In this document: piece after piece, positions 17,643 to 26,081 of the stretch
Numbering within the stretch: position 1 is the first letter of the stretch
Layout of the letters: each line of letters opens with the position of its first letter
Source of the DNA: Methanomassiliicoccales archaeon
Lineage (GTDB): Archaea; Thermoplasmatota; Thermoplasmata; Methanomassiliicoccales; UBA472
Direction: 5' to 3'
Length of the DNA stretch: 64,000 nucleotides
NCBI GenBank assembly: GCA_036504055.1
Contig: DASXVU010000031.1
Location: 1 to 64,000, forward strand
Made by a program: the position numbers and the translations under genes
The notes under the pieces: model-generated
Seen by the model: the letters and a program-made list of their open reading frames with translations, nothing else
Told to the model about the DNA's origin: nothing
The model's database searches: none

Positions 17643-18758
17643 TCATATCTTCGTGAGCGACTCCACCGTTTCTCGGTCCAGAGCTTTGGCGAGCTCAAGG
17701 CAGAGCTTGACCGAGTTCTCCTGGTCCTGGAGGTCGAAAACGCCAACATGCGAGTGGATATGCCTGACCGGTATCCCCACCGCTATCGTCGGAACGCCTG
17801 TGTTGGCAACATGGATCGCCATCCCGTCAGTGCTGCCTCCTTTGACATAGGATAACTGGTAAGGTATCTTCTTTTTCTTGCAGATCGAGAACACCAGCTC
17901 CTTCAATGGCTGATTGGGTATCATTCCCCCGTCCCAGATGGTAATGGCCAACCCGCAACCCATCCGTGCCGGGGCCAGGATGGGGTCGATGCCAGGAACG
18001 TCACCGGCGATGTCCACGTCGACTATGATCGCCACATCGGGACGCACGCTATTGGCCACGGTCTTCGCCCCGCGGGTGCCTACCTCTTCCTGGACCGTGC
18101 ACGCCGCCACCACCTTGTTCGGATGATGGATCCCGCCTTCCTTGATGGACCGCAATGTGTCAAGGACGGTGCAGACGCCCAAACGGTCATCGAACGCCTT
18201 GCCCATGGCCAAGGTCCTTTTGCCGGCCTTCTTGCCGTCCTTGAACGCGGTCTTGGTGAACCAGCGGAACTGGCTGTCCGGCACCACGCAGTCCCCGAGC
18301 CTGACCCCGCATTCCTCGGCCTCTTCCTTGTTCGCGCATCCGACGTCTATGAACATCTTGTCCTTGGTGACCACCTTCTTCAGCTCCTCGGACTCCATCA
18401 GATGGGGTGGTTTGCAGGCTATGACGCCGTTGATGGGGCCCTTGTTGGTCATGACCAACACGCGCTGACCCAGAAGCACCTGGTCGAACCAGCCGCCCAA
18501 CTGGTTGAAAGTGAGATATCCATGAGACTCGATGCCGGTCACGATGAAGCCGCATTCATCCATATGGGCAGCGAACAGGATGGTCGGGCCATCATCGCCT
18601 ACCTTCTCGAACATCAGATTGCCGATGTTGTCATTATAGACCTTGTCGGCGAACTCGGAGGCGTAGTCTTTGCACATGAGAGCGACGCTCCTTTCGAAAC
18701 CTGATGGTCCGGGAGCGTTGCACAGTCCTTCGATCATTTTTAGAGATTTTTTGTCCAT
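17643..18758 (-). CDS. M42-family aminopeptidase
   Basis: 371 residues. Metal-dependent aminopeptidase of the TET/PepA-like M42 family, usually a dodecameric cytosolic peptidase. Metal ligands are visible: H in AAHMDECGF, D in DDRLGVC, the paired Glu in QEEVGTRG, D in VDVDIAGDVPG and a late His in RHIHSHVG. The start MDKKSLKMIEGL (ATG 18758) fits the family N-terminus. A ribosome-site-like GGGTGAGG lies too far upstream (about 24 bases) to decide it. Confidence 0.88.
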   Translation of the reverse strand: MDKKSLKMIEGLCNAPGPSGFERSVALMCKDYASEFADKVYNDNIGNLMFEKVGDDGPTILFAAHMDECGFIVTGIESHGYLTFNQLGGWFDQVLLGQRVLVMTNKGPINGVIACKPPHLMESEELKKVVTKDKMFIDVGCANKEEAEECGVRLGDCVVPDSQFRWFTKTAFKDGKKAGKRTLAMGKAFDDRLGVCTVLDTLRSIKEGGIHHPNKVVAACTVQEEVGTRGAKTVANSVRPDVAIIVDVDIAGDVPGIDPILAPARMGCGLAITIWDGGMIPNQPLKELVFSICKKKKIPYQLSYVKGGSTDGMAIHVANTGVPTIAVGIPVRHIHSHVGVFDLQDQENSVKLCLELAKALDRETVESLTKI

Positions 18759-18918
18759 TGGAATCGCCAGACCACGATAAGTTTCCTCACCCTGCTGCTG
18801 TATTGCTGAAATCCAGCTCATCCGATAAATACATTGGTCCATGGCCGAGGACACGTGCCCTACATCCAGCCTTATCGCAGTGTGTTTCTATCAAAGGCGT
18901 ATACGGGCCCCCTCCCAG

Positions 18919-19332
18919 ATGTTGATGACGATGACGATAACGAATCAATCATTGGGCGACCTCAAAGAGGCCGCGATGGAAGACGCCTGGTATGAGATGG
19001 AGGGTGCCTATGAGGTCTACGGCATCGGACGCTGCCGGTTCGTCCTGCTCCATTGCCGAATGGCCATGCTGATCGGCATCGTTCTTCTGGCGAACGTGAA
19101 AGGGATTCCGTTGTCAGAAGGAGGGATCGAGAGAACCGCCAGGGACCTGAACATGCCAAAGCACCTGATCGATTCCTGCAGTGACATTGACCGGACCGGA
19201 AGGTATCCGCTCCTGCTCAAGAAACGAGAGGACGAACAGCAATATGCCGCCACCATCCTGAGCCAGACCCTCGAGGTGTTCGAATGGATAAGAGCCGAGA
19301 TGGAAATCGATCGATCGAACATGTCTGAATGA
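18919..19332 (+). CDS. Hypothetical helical protein (HEPN-like?)
   Basis: About 137 residues. Three in-frame ATGs (18919, 18925, 18931) are possible starts. The body is helical (EDAWYEMEGAYEVYGIGRCRFVLLHCRMAMLIG, read in parts), which loosely recalls HEPN proteins, but no RxxxxH motif is present and I would not rely on it. It is divergent from the M42 peptidase gene, and its TGA stop is about 100 bases before the next gene. Confidence 0.45.
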   Translation: MLMTMTITNQSLGDLKEAAMEDAWYEMEGAYEVYGIGRCRFVLLHCRMAMLIGIVLLANVKGIPLSEGGIERTARDLNMPKHLIDSCSDIDRTGRYPLLLKKREDEQQYAATILSQTLEVFEWIRAEMEIDRSNMSE

Positions 19333-19431
19333 TCAAGATGCATTGACCCATCGGCCCGGCCATTTTGGCCGAATTGAAAAATTGGTGTCGGACTCAATTA
19401 TTAAATATCACACGGTCAGAATCATTCCTCA

Positions 19432-20856
19432 TTGAACAAATTGAAAGGCAATCGACGGGCGATCAGTGGACTGACCATACTGATCGTCATACTACTGGTC
19501 TCGACGGCGATGCTCGCTGCTTTCCTGGCCTATTCCGATATCAAGACTGGAGGCATGAGGGAGATATGGAGGTTCGGCGAGAACGATCTCGCAGGCAAAC
19601 CGTCCAATATGAGTCTCATGTACCAAGGTGACGACGGTACGATATATGCCTTTGAGACTCAGAGCTATTATCCCAACTATTTCATGGCCTTTAATCAAGA
19701 TGGGAACCTCAAGTGGAGGACCGGGGTCAATGCTCAACCCTATCCCGTCCAGGGACCAGATGGAAGATTCTACTATGTCGATTGGCCTTACATCACATAT
19801 TGGATGGATGACACGAGCAAGGGAGGGTGGTACAATCTCACCTCATTGGACAGTAATGGTGACTATAGGTGGAGTTACCTGGTCGAGAACGGCACCCTCT
19901 CTATTCTGGCCATCTACCCCGACGGGACCGTCATCGCCCATCATTACAACAGCGAATATGACAGCGCTACCGGGACTTATGTCACCCTGCTCGATACCAT
20001 CATCGAGATATCGAACAACGGGACCGAGCTGTGGCAGATAGACCGGCCTTTGCCCGATATGGCCATCCAAGATCCGCGGATCAGTTCGAATGGGACCTTC
20101 GTGATGAACGCGTATGATGGAGGTGGAACGTACGAGATCGGTATCTTCAAGAACGGTACCTCCGGATACATCCAGAAGGCGGATTTCGTTCCTGGATCAT
20201 CTCCTGGCCAATCGAGCAAGAGAGACGGAGTACAATATGAGGTCAGGCGGACCTTCACGGATAACGAGACCTCGGTCATCGGTCTGTATGCCAACAACGT
20301 CTCCGACGGAGGCCAGGTCTGGAAGACCGTGCTTGCACATTCGGATAACCCGAACAATTTCACGGCCGGATACTGGGTAGGGCAGGACGCTATCGTGGAC
20401 CGGGACGGGATCATCTATTGCGGGGACATCATCGGCAACCATACCTATGCCATCGATCCTAACGGGACCGTCAGATGGCAGGGACCATACCTTGGAGTGA
20501 TCTGGGCGACGTTCACCGACGGAGGCATCCTGGTAAGCGATGGTACTTCCATCAAAAGGGTGCAGGCTGACGGATCAACGGTCTGGGAATACAATGTCGG
20601 TAAGCTAGGGTCCGATTACAGCAGGGTGTTGTTGAGCCCGGACCAGGCGGTCTACTATAGCCTCGGGTCCACCATTGTGGCTTTGGGCCATCCTAACAAT
20701 GTCGGCGGCAGCACCATCATAATCGTAATCATAATTGCTTTCGACCTCATTGTGGTCGGTGTCTACGGTAGGATGGTTTGGGCAGGCAGGAAAAGAAGAA
20801 GGGCTCGGGAAGAGGTTGGCCCTTCTCCCAAGAAAAAGGCGACTGGAAAGAAATGA
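19432..20856 (+). CDS. Membrane-anchored PQQ-like beta-propeller protein
   Basis: 474 residues. An N-terminal signal/anchor helix at about 13-36 (ISGLTILIVILLVSTAML) is followed by repeated propeller blades (DDGTIYAFETQ, NQDGNLKWRTG, NSNGDYRWSY-like, DPNGTVRWQGP). There are many N-x-S/T sites, fitting an S-layer-exposed domain. A second helix lies at about 426-450 with a basic tail. It starts with TTG 19432. A TATA-like element (ATTATTAAATAT, about 19397-19408) lies some 27 bases upstream, which suits a leaderless transcript. Function unknown: scaffold or sensor. Confidence 0.7.
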   Translation: MNKLKGNRRAISGLTILIVILLVSTAMLAAFLAYSDIKTGGMREIWRFGENDLAGKPSNMSLMYQGDDGTIYAFETQSYYPNYFMAFNQDGNLKWRTGVNAQPYPVQGPDGRFYYVDWPYITYWMDDTSKGGWYNLTSLDSNGDYRWSYLVENGTLSILAIYPDGTVIAHHYNSEYDSATGTYVTLLDTIIEISNNGTELWQIDRPLPDMAIQDPRISSNGTFVMNAYDGGGTYEIGIFKNGTSGYIQKADFVPGSSPGQSSKRDGVQYEVRRTFTDNETSVIGLYANNVSDGGQVWKTVLAHSDNPNNFTAGYWVGQDAIVDRDGIIYCGDIIGNHTYAIDPNGTVRWQGPYLGVIWATFTDGGILVSDGTSIKRVQADGSTVWEYNVGKLGSDYSRVLLSPDQAVYYSLGSTIVALGHPNNVGGSTIIIVIIIAFDLIVVGVYGRMVWAGRKRRRAREEVGPSPKKKATGKK

Positions 20857-20960
20857 TGGAACGCATATCGGAATGATGTTGACGCGCTCGATGATGGTGG
20901 CTCTTTGTCGGGATTCATGGGATAAACCATTTTATCCTTGATGCCATTACGAGGGACAAG

Positions 20961-21037
20961 GCCACCATAGCTCAGCCCGGTTGAGCGGCTGACTTGTAAT
21001 CAGCAGGCCGGGAGTTCGAATCTCCCTGGTGGCTCCA
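20961..21037 (+). tRNA. tRNA-Thr (TGT anticodon)
   Basis: Acceptor GCCACCA pairs with TGGTGGC. Anticodon stem-loop GCTGA-CTTGTAA-TCAGC gives TGT. T-arm GGGAG-TTCGAAT-CTCCC. Discriminator T and an encoded CCA. No intron. Confidence 0.94.
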
Positions 21038-21220
21038 TAGTCTTCTAAAACCATCATCCGCCATTCATCGTGTTACCGCCGTCCGACGGGAGTATCTGTA
21101 AACACTCCTTTTAACCCTGTCAATTTCCCTCCGGACAACATTTAAAGAGAAACGTTGATGCGAATAGATTAGTAATAGTGCATTCCTAGCCGTCCTAGAG
21201 AATAACAAGGACTATTTACA

Positions 21221-21427
21221 ATGAAAACAAATGAGAAGAGACCGCTGGCTGATGTAGAAAAGGAATATCTGGGCAAAGTATGGACCGCGAGCATGGACCA
21301 CGAACCGGGATTGGAAGGATTCCGATATTGGGTCTCGGAAAGGGACGGCACCATCTGCAAGATCATGGAAGACAGCGGTGTGGATGAAATGGCTCTTAGA
21401 AAATCGCGTAAGAAGAAGAAAAATTGA
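21221..21427 (+). CDS. Small hypothetical protein
   Basis: 68 residues, charged, ending in a lysine-rich tail (LRKSRKKKKN). The middle (PGLEGFRYWVSERDGTICKIMED) looks like a compact folded core, but I recognise no family. No clear ribosome site precedes ATG 21221. AT-rich sequence about 25-80 bases upstream could hold a promoter. It is convergent with the cupin gene. Confidence 0.45.
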   Translation: MKTNEKRPLADVEKEYLGKVWTASMDHEPGLEGFRYWVSERDGTICKIMEDSGVDEMALRKSRKKKKN

Positions 21428-21445
21428 GATCTGACCGTTGGGACC

Positions 21446-21793
21446 TTAGTCCCAATAGATGTCGTTCTCACGGAACCCGACCTTCAAGACCAGTATCCTG
21501 AAGTCGTGCGAGATCACCGGGTTACCATGGACATCTCCGGGCTCACATACCAAAATATCGCCTGGACTCATGGTCACTTTCATTCCATTGATGAGGAACG
21601 GCGCTTCGTCAAGGGCGTAGAAGATCTCCGTCTGGTATCGATGATGATGCTGGCGGACGGTCTCCCCTCTGCGGAACTCCACCTCCTGGATGAAAGAGCC
21701 GGGAATGCCCAGAGCCGATTCGTCGATCAGCACCTTCTTCGTGTATCCTTCCCCCGGCACGACCTTGGCCGCATCATGCTTGAAGTGCTTCAT
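21446..21793 (-). CDS. Cupin-domain protein
   Basis: About 115 residues in a single cupin barrel. Motif 1 is read as EFRRGETVRQHHHRYQTEIFYALDE (three consecutive His and a Glu as metal ligands); motif 2 is MSPGDILVCEPGDVHGNPVISHD. ATG 21793 lies just inside the end of the upstream aminotransferase gene (21798), so translation is coupled. A small metal-binding isomerase, dioxygenase or sugar-binding role is possible. The aminotransferase neighbour hints at amino-acid metabolism. TAA stop. Confidence 0.75.
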   Translation of the reverse strand: MKHFKHDAAKVVPGEGYTKKVLIDESALGIPGSFIQEVEFRRGETVRQHHHRYQTEIFYALDEAPFLINGMKVTMSPGDILVCEPGDVHGNPVISHDFRILVLKVGFRENDIYWD

Positions 21794-21797
21794 CTCG

Positions 21798-23159
21798 CTA
21801 CTTCCGGACCGCATCCCCTATCGCTTTTTCCAATACGTCCAACCCAGCATCGATCTGTTCCAACGGGGTTATGATCGGCGGTATGACCCGGATGCCGGAC
21901 TTGCCGCAACCCAGGGTTATCAGGCCGCGCTTCATGCATAGCTCGTCCACCTTATCGCGTAGCCTGCAGGCGGGGGTCTTGCTCTTCCGGTCCTCGACCA
22001 GCTCGATCGCCTGCATCATGCCGAATCCGCGGACGTCCCCGATCTGCTCATACCTGTCCTGCATCTCTTCGAGGCGCTTCCTGAGGTGGACCCCTTTCTT
22101 GGCCGCCATGTCCACGATGCCTTCCTCCTCGTAGACGTCAAGGGTGGCCATCGCCGACGCGCAGGCGACGCAGTTGCCGCCGTAGGTGTTGGAGTGAGCG
22201 CCCTTTACCTTCCAATCCAGTTCGGACCGGAAGGTGGTGGCGGCGATCGGCAGGCCGGAGCCGAGCGATTTCGCCATACACGCCACATCTGGCTCGATGC
22301 CGTGGTGCTCGATGCACCACATCTTGCCCGAACGGCCCATGCCAGCCTGCACCTCGTCGTCCACCAGCAGGATGCCTTCCTTGTTGATGATGTCATAGAT
22401 CTTCTTCGCCCAACCGACCGGCGGGACGATGTAGCCCCCCTCTCCCTGGACCGGTTCCATGAAAAGGGCTGCCACCTCCTCCGGCGGGGTGATGGTATCG
22501 AAATATATCTCCTTCAGGATGTCTGCGCACCAGATACCGCATGAAGGATATTCCAGATGGTACGGGCACCGGTAGCAGTAAGCATAAGGAATGTGAGTGA
22601 CGCCAGGTATCATCGGAGCATATCGTTCCCTCTGCACCCTCTTCGACGCCGTGAGGGAGAGCGATCCCAATGTTCGACCATGGAACGCCCCGATGAAGGC
22701 GATGAATTGTTTCCGGTCTGGCCTGTTCCATCTGGCAAGCTTCATTGCCGCTTCGATCGACTCGGCTCCGGAGTTGGAAAAGAATATCTTCTTCTTGTAA
22801 TGTCCCGGACCCACCTGGCAGAGACGTTTGGCCAGTTCGGACTGGATATCATAGTAATAATCGGTCCCGGCGAAGTGCATCAGTTTTGCCGCCTGCTCCT
22901 GCACCGCCTTGACCACCTTCGGATGGCAGTGGCCGATGTTCAACACCGCCACACCGCTGGCGAAGTCCAGGAGCGTGTTCCCGTCGACATCGCGGATCAC
23001 GGCACCGGAAGCGCTCTCCACCGCTATCGGTGCCGCCTTGGTCGAGGTGGCAACGAACTCGTTGTCCATCTCGATTATCTTTTTTGCATTCGGCCCCGGT
23101 GGTTCGACGATTATGTTGGGAACTTTCTCCAATGTATCGCGCTCCGTCGTCCAGACCAA
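21798..23159 (-). CDS. Class III aminotransferase / amino-acid racemase family
   Basis: 453-residue PLP enzyme of the acetylornithine/GABA aminotransferase fold. PLP-binding features are the NSGAES helix, FHGRTLGSLS, VDDEVQAGMGRSG and the Schiff-base Lys in CMAKSLGSGLPI. An internal Cys-rich insert (YCYRCPYHLEYPSCGIWC) is typical of an archaeal branch that includes broad-specificity amino-acid racemases, so racemase activity is as likely as transamination. It starts at TTG 23159, with TATA-like CAAATAATG about 25 bases upstream, which fits a leaderless mRNA. TAG stop, with TGA seven codons later. Confidence 0.82.
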   Translation of the reverse strand: MVWTTERDTLEKVPNIIVEPPGPNAKKIIEMDNEFVATSTKAAPIAVESASGAVIRDVDGNTLLDFASGVAVLNIGHCHPKVVKAVQEQAAKLMHFAGTDYYYDIQSELAKRLCQVGPGHYKKKIFFSNSGAESIEAAMKLARWNRPDRKQFIAFIGAFHGRTLGSLSLTASKRVQRERYAPMIPGVTHIPYAYCYRCPYHLEYPSCGIWCADILKEIYFDTITPPEEVAALFMEPVQGEGGYIVPPVGWAKKIYDIINKEGILLVDDEVQAGMGRSGKMWCIEHHGIEPDVACMAKSLGSGLPIAATTFRSELDWKVKGAHSNTYGGNCVACASAMATLDVYEEEGIVDMAAKKGVHLRKRLEEMQDRYEQIGDVRGFGMMQAIELVEDRKSKTPACRLRDKVDELCMKRGLITLGCGKSGIRVIPPIITPLEQIDAGLDVLEKAIGDAVRK

Positions 23160-23240
23160 CGATAATCGTAGCCAACATTATTTGATGCTTTGCCGGAGAC
23201 CGTCCAGTGGCGTTTTGGGACGAGGGCGCTGCCGCCCGCG

Positions 23241-23927
23241 CTACTCTTCGATGCCTTCCGCCAGTTCAGCGCTGGCGATCATCTTGGAGAGTATCTCGTA
23301 GGCGTGTATCATATCCTTCTCGTCCACGATGAAGATGGTATCGGTGTAGCAGGAGACGGACTCAGCCACGTTGACGTTGTTCTCGGACAGGTTGGAGGAA
23401 AGATATGAGAAGACGCCGCTCGTCTCCATGATCTTCTCCGGGGACTTGACGGATATCTCCACCAGACTTGGGCGCACCCTGAGCACGTTCTCCTTGCCCA
23501 CCGCGTTCACGACCTCGTTCTTGAGCTTCTCGTCGGCGATGATGGTAATGGCATGAGCGCCCTGGATCACCTGCATGATGGCCTTCTCGTTGATCAGCCT
23601 CTGGAAGATGGTCTCCAGCTTATGAAGCACGGTCCAGTCGTTCTTGGCTGTGACGGCGCAGACCTTGGTCTTGACCTCCAGGCGGCTGTTGCCCAATATC
23701 TTGAGGACATCCTTCTCGTGGTCCTTCTTAGAGAGCTTCACCGAATAACGCCTGCAGGCTATCATGACCGCCTCCTCGTTCTTCACGCTGAGGTCCTTCA
23801 TGATCAGTCTTGCGAGCGATGAGTAATTGATGAGATCCTTGGAGATGCAGTCCTTGATGCTTGGATGGGCGTCGATATAGGCCCTGGTCTTTTCAGCTAT
23901 GCTCTCCTTGGGAGCCTGTTCTTTCAT
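23241..23927 (-). CDS. ACT-domain regulatory protein
   Basis: 228 residues. The N-terminal helical part (SIKDCISKDLINYSSLARLIMKDL) recalls a conserved archaeal winged-helix-like module. It is followed by two ACT-like segments (KTKVCAVTAKNDWTVLHKLE and LVEISVKSPEKIMETSGVFSYL, read in parts), the usual amino-acid-sensing fold. It sits next to argD and the class III aminotransferase, so amino-acid control is a reasonable guess. ATG 23927 or 23936 are both possible. TAG stop; the next stop, TAA, is 20 codons further. Confidence 0.65.
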   Translation of the reverse strand: MKEQAPKESIAEKTRAYIDAHPSIKDCISKDLINYSSLARLIMKDLSVKNEEAVMIACRRYSVKLSKKDHEKDVLKILGNSRLEVKTKVCAVTAKNDWTVLHKLETIFQRLINEKAIMQVIQGAHAITIIADEKLKNEVVNAVGKENVLRVRPSLVEISVKSPEKIMETSGVFSYLSSNLSENNVNVAESVSCYTDTIFIVDEKDMIHAYEILSKMIASAELAEGIEE

Positions 23928-23985
23928 GTAAGTCAAACATATAATAAAAGAGATATTTGAGCATGTCTGTTTTTAGACACATTGC

Positions 23986-25176
23986 TCATTGGCCGGAGAG
24001 GAACGACTCCAAAGAATCGTTGAAGACCCTCACCGAGGCGTCGGAGATGATCAGTGGAGGCACCACCCGTACCACCTTGGCGGCGGCCACATTGATCAGG
24101 AGCCGCCTTTCCAGCCCGTACCTCTGGAACTCTTTTGCCTTGTCACCCATCTCGATACCGGTCATCAGACCGATGCCACGAACGTCCTTTACGACCTCGT
24201 GACCGGAAACGATCTTTGCCAGGTCGGAACGCCACCTATCGCCAAGTTCGGCCGAGCGCTCCACCAGTTTATCCTTCTTCATGGTGTCGATGACCGCGCA
24301 GGCGGCCGCGCAGGCGAGAGGGTTCCCGCCGAAAGTGGTCCCGTGCGACCCAGGGGTGAATGCCTTGGATATCTCCCTTGTGGAGACCAGGGCACCGATG
24401 GGAACGCCCCCGCCAAGCGCTTTGGCCAGGGTGATCATGTCCGGCACTATGTTGAAATGCTGGAAACCGAACCATTTGCCCGTGCGTCCCATGCCGGTCT
24501 GTACCTCATCGATGATCAACAGCGCGCCGGTGTCGCTGCAGACGTCCCGGGCGGTCTTGACGAACTCGCGCGTGGCGGACAGGACACCTCCCTCCCCTTG
24601 AACCGGTTCCAGCATGACCCCGGCGGTTTCCTTGGTCACGGCCGTCTTCATGGCCTCTGGGTCATTGAAAGGGACGAAGGAGAAGGCCTGCGACAGCAAT
24701 GGCTCGAAACCGGTCTGATATTTCACCTGACCGGTCGCGGAAAGCGCACCCGCCGTGCGGCCGTGGAAGGAGTTCTTGCAGGCCACGAATTGCTTCCGCC
24801 CGGTGGCCTTGGAGGCCAGCTTCAGCGCCGCTTCGTTCGCCTCGGCCCCGCTGTTGACGAACATGGAGACCCCCAACGGACTGGGCACTATCGATGCGAT
24901 CGCCTCCCCCAGATCGGCCTGTTCCTGAACGTAGTAAAGGTTCGACACGTGGATCATCTTTTGGGCCTGTTCGGATATGGCCCTCACCAGCGCTGGATGG
25001 TTGTGTCCCAGGGCGTTGACCGCGATGCCGGCCACGTAATCGGTATAACGGTTCCCCTCCAGGTCGTAGAGGAACTCCTTCTCCCCGCGAGAGAAACAGA
25101 TGTCCTCGCGGCCGTAGTTCTGGAATAGGTATGCTGAACTTAGTAACTTGACTTCTTCGAAATCCATGTCGATCAC
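23986..25176 (-). CDS. argD: Acetylornithine aminotransferase
   Basis: 396 residues. PLP enzyme converting N-acetylglutamate semialdehyde to acetylornithine. Family motifs are present: NSGAEANEAALKLA, SFHGRTAGALSATGQ, IDEVQTGMGRTG, the PLP lysine in LAKALGGGVPIGA, and GTTFGGNPLACAAA. It is the last gene of argC-J-B-D, 36 bases after argB. A TATA-like ATAAATATC in that gap suggests an additional promoter and a GTG start at 25176; ATG 25167 is the alternative. TGA stop. Confidence 0.94.
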   Translation of the reverse strand: MIDMDFEEVKLLSSAYLFQNYGREDICFSRGEKEFLYDLEGNRYTDYVAGIAVNALGHNHPALVRAISEQAQKMIHVSNLYYVQEQADLGEAIASIVPSPLGVSMFVNSGAEANEAALKLASKATGRKQFVACKNSFHGRTAGALSATGQVKYQTGFEPLLSQAFSFVPFNDPEAMKTAVTKETAGVMLEPVQGEGGVLSATREFVKTARDVCSDTGALLIIDEVQTGMGRTGKWFGFQHFNIVPDMITLAKALGGGVPIGALVSTREISKAFTPGSHGTTFGGNPLACAAACAVIDTMKKDKLVERSAELGDRWRSDLAKIVSGHEVVKDVRGIGLMTGIEMGDKAKEFQRYGLERRLLINVAAAKVVRVVPPLIISDASVRVFNDSLESFLSGQ

Positions 25177-25212
25177 TTGTATGATTAATGCCTCTGATAT
25201 TTATCCTCAGGT

Positions 25213-26073
25213 CTAAGGTTTTATCCGGGTGCCCCGGTTCTCTCCCACCAGGAGCTGGGCCACGATCGCCTCGGGGTCTTTCCCGCAGATGATGTTCGCT
25301 GTGCCCCCCTTCGTAACGGCAAGGCAGCAGGCTTCCAGCTTGGGGATCATCCCTTCCTTGACGATCCCATCGGCGACCAGCTGGGCCACCTCTTCCGTTC
25401 TTATCTCCCGTATGACCGAATCAAGGTTCCCGAACTCCCTCATGAGGCCGGGAACATCGGTCACCAGAAGGAACTCGGCCGCCCGGACCGCCCTGGCCAC
25501 GTGGGCCGCCGCGGTGTCTGCGTTGACATTGTACAGATGCCCTTCGTCGTCGGCGCATATCGAGTAGATGACCGGAACGAAGCCCAGTCCGGCGAGCCAT
25601 TCGATGGACCTTGGGTCTACGGAAACGACCTCGCCCACGTGACCCAGGTCGGCCACGACCTCGGAACCGTTCTCGATGCCGGTGACCGGGCCCATCTTGC
25701 GGCACATGATCGTTCCACACTCTGATCCCGCCAGCCCTATCGCCTTGACCCCCTCCTCTCGTATGGAGGAGACCAGGGAATCGTTGATCCGACCCAGGAC
25801 GGTCTTCGCCACCATGAGCGTGTTGTCATCGGTGACCCTCAGCCCCAGCACCTTCCGCACCGGCAGACCGTTCTTCTTCATCTCCTCGGTGATCTCCGGG
25901 CCGCCGCCGTGGACGATGACCGGTCTGACCCCCAGCGACACCAACAGAGCGATGTCCCGGCTGAAACGGCCCTGGTCGTTGGCCCCGCCGAGGGAGCTGC
26001 CGCCGAACTTGATGACGACCGTCTTGCCCCGTAGCTCCTGTGCCCGTGGATACTCCGAACCGTTGATGGCCAT
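25213..26073 (-). CDS. argB: Acetylglutamate kinase
   Basis: 286 residues, amino-acid-kinase fold. It phosphorylates N-acetylglutamate. Motifs: VVIKFGGSSLGG (phosphate loop), PVIVHGGGPEI (substrate) and the late GGTANIICGKDPEAIV. ATG 26073 follows GAGGGGT and lies eight bases past the argJ stop. It ends in TAG (25213-25215); the next codon but one is TGA, so a readthrough product would differ by two residues. Confidence 0.95.
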   Translation of the reverse strand: MAINGSEYPRAQELRGKTVVIKFGGSSLGGANDQGRFSRDIALLVSLGVRPVIVHGGGPEITEEMKKNGLPVRKVLGLRVTDDNTLMVAKTVLGRINDSLVSSIREEGVKAIGLAGSECGTIMCRKMGPVTGIENGSEVVADLGHVGEVVSVDPRSIEWLAGLGFVPVIYSICADDEGHLYNVNADTAAAHVARAVRAAEFLLVTDVPGLMREFGNLDSVIREIRTEEVAQLVADGIVKEGMIPKLEACCLAVTKGGTANIICGKDPEAIVAQLLVGENRGTRIKP

Positions 26074-26081
26074 GTGACCCC

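Noticed and set aside
23989-25128. 379-codon plus-strand frame opposite argD
   Set aside because: Antisense shadow caused by high GC codon bias of argD.
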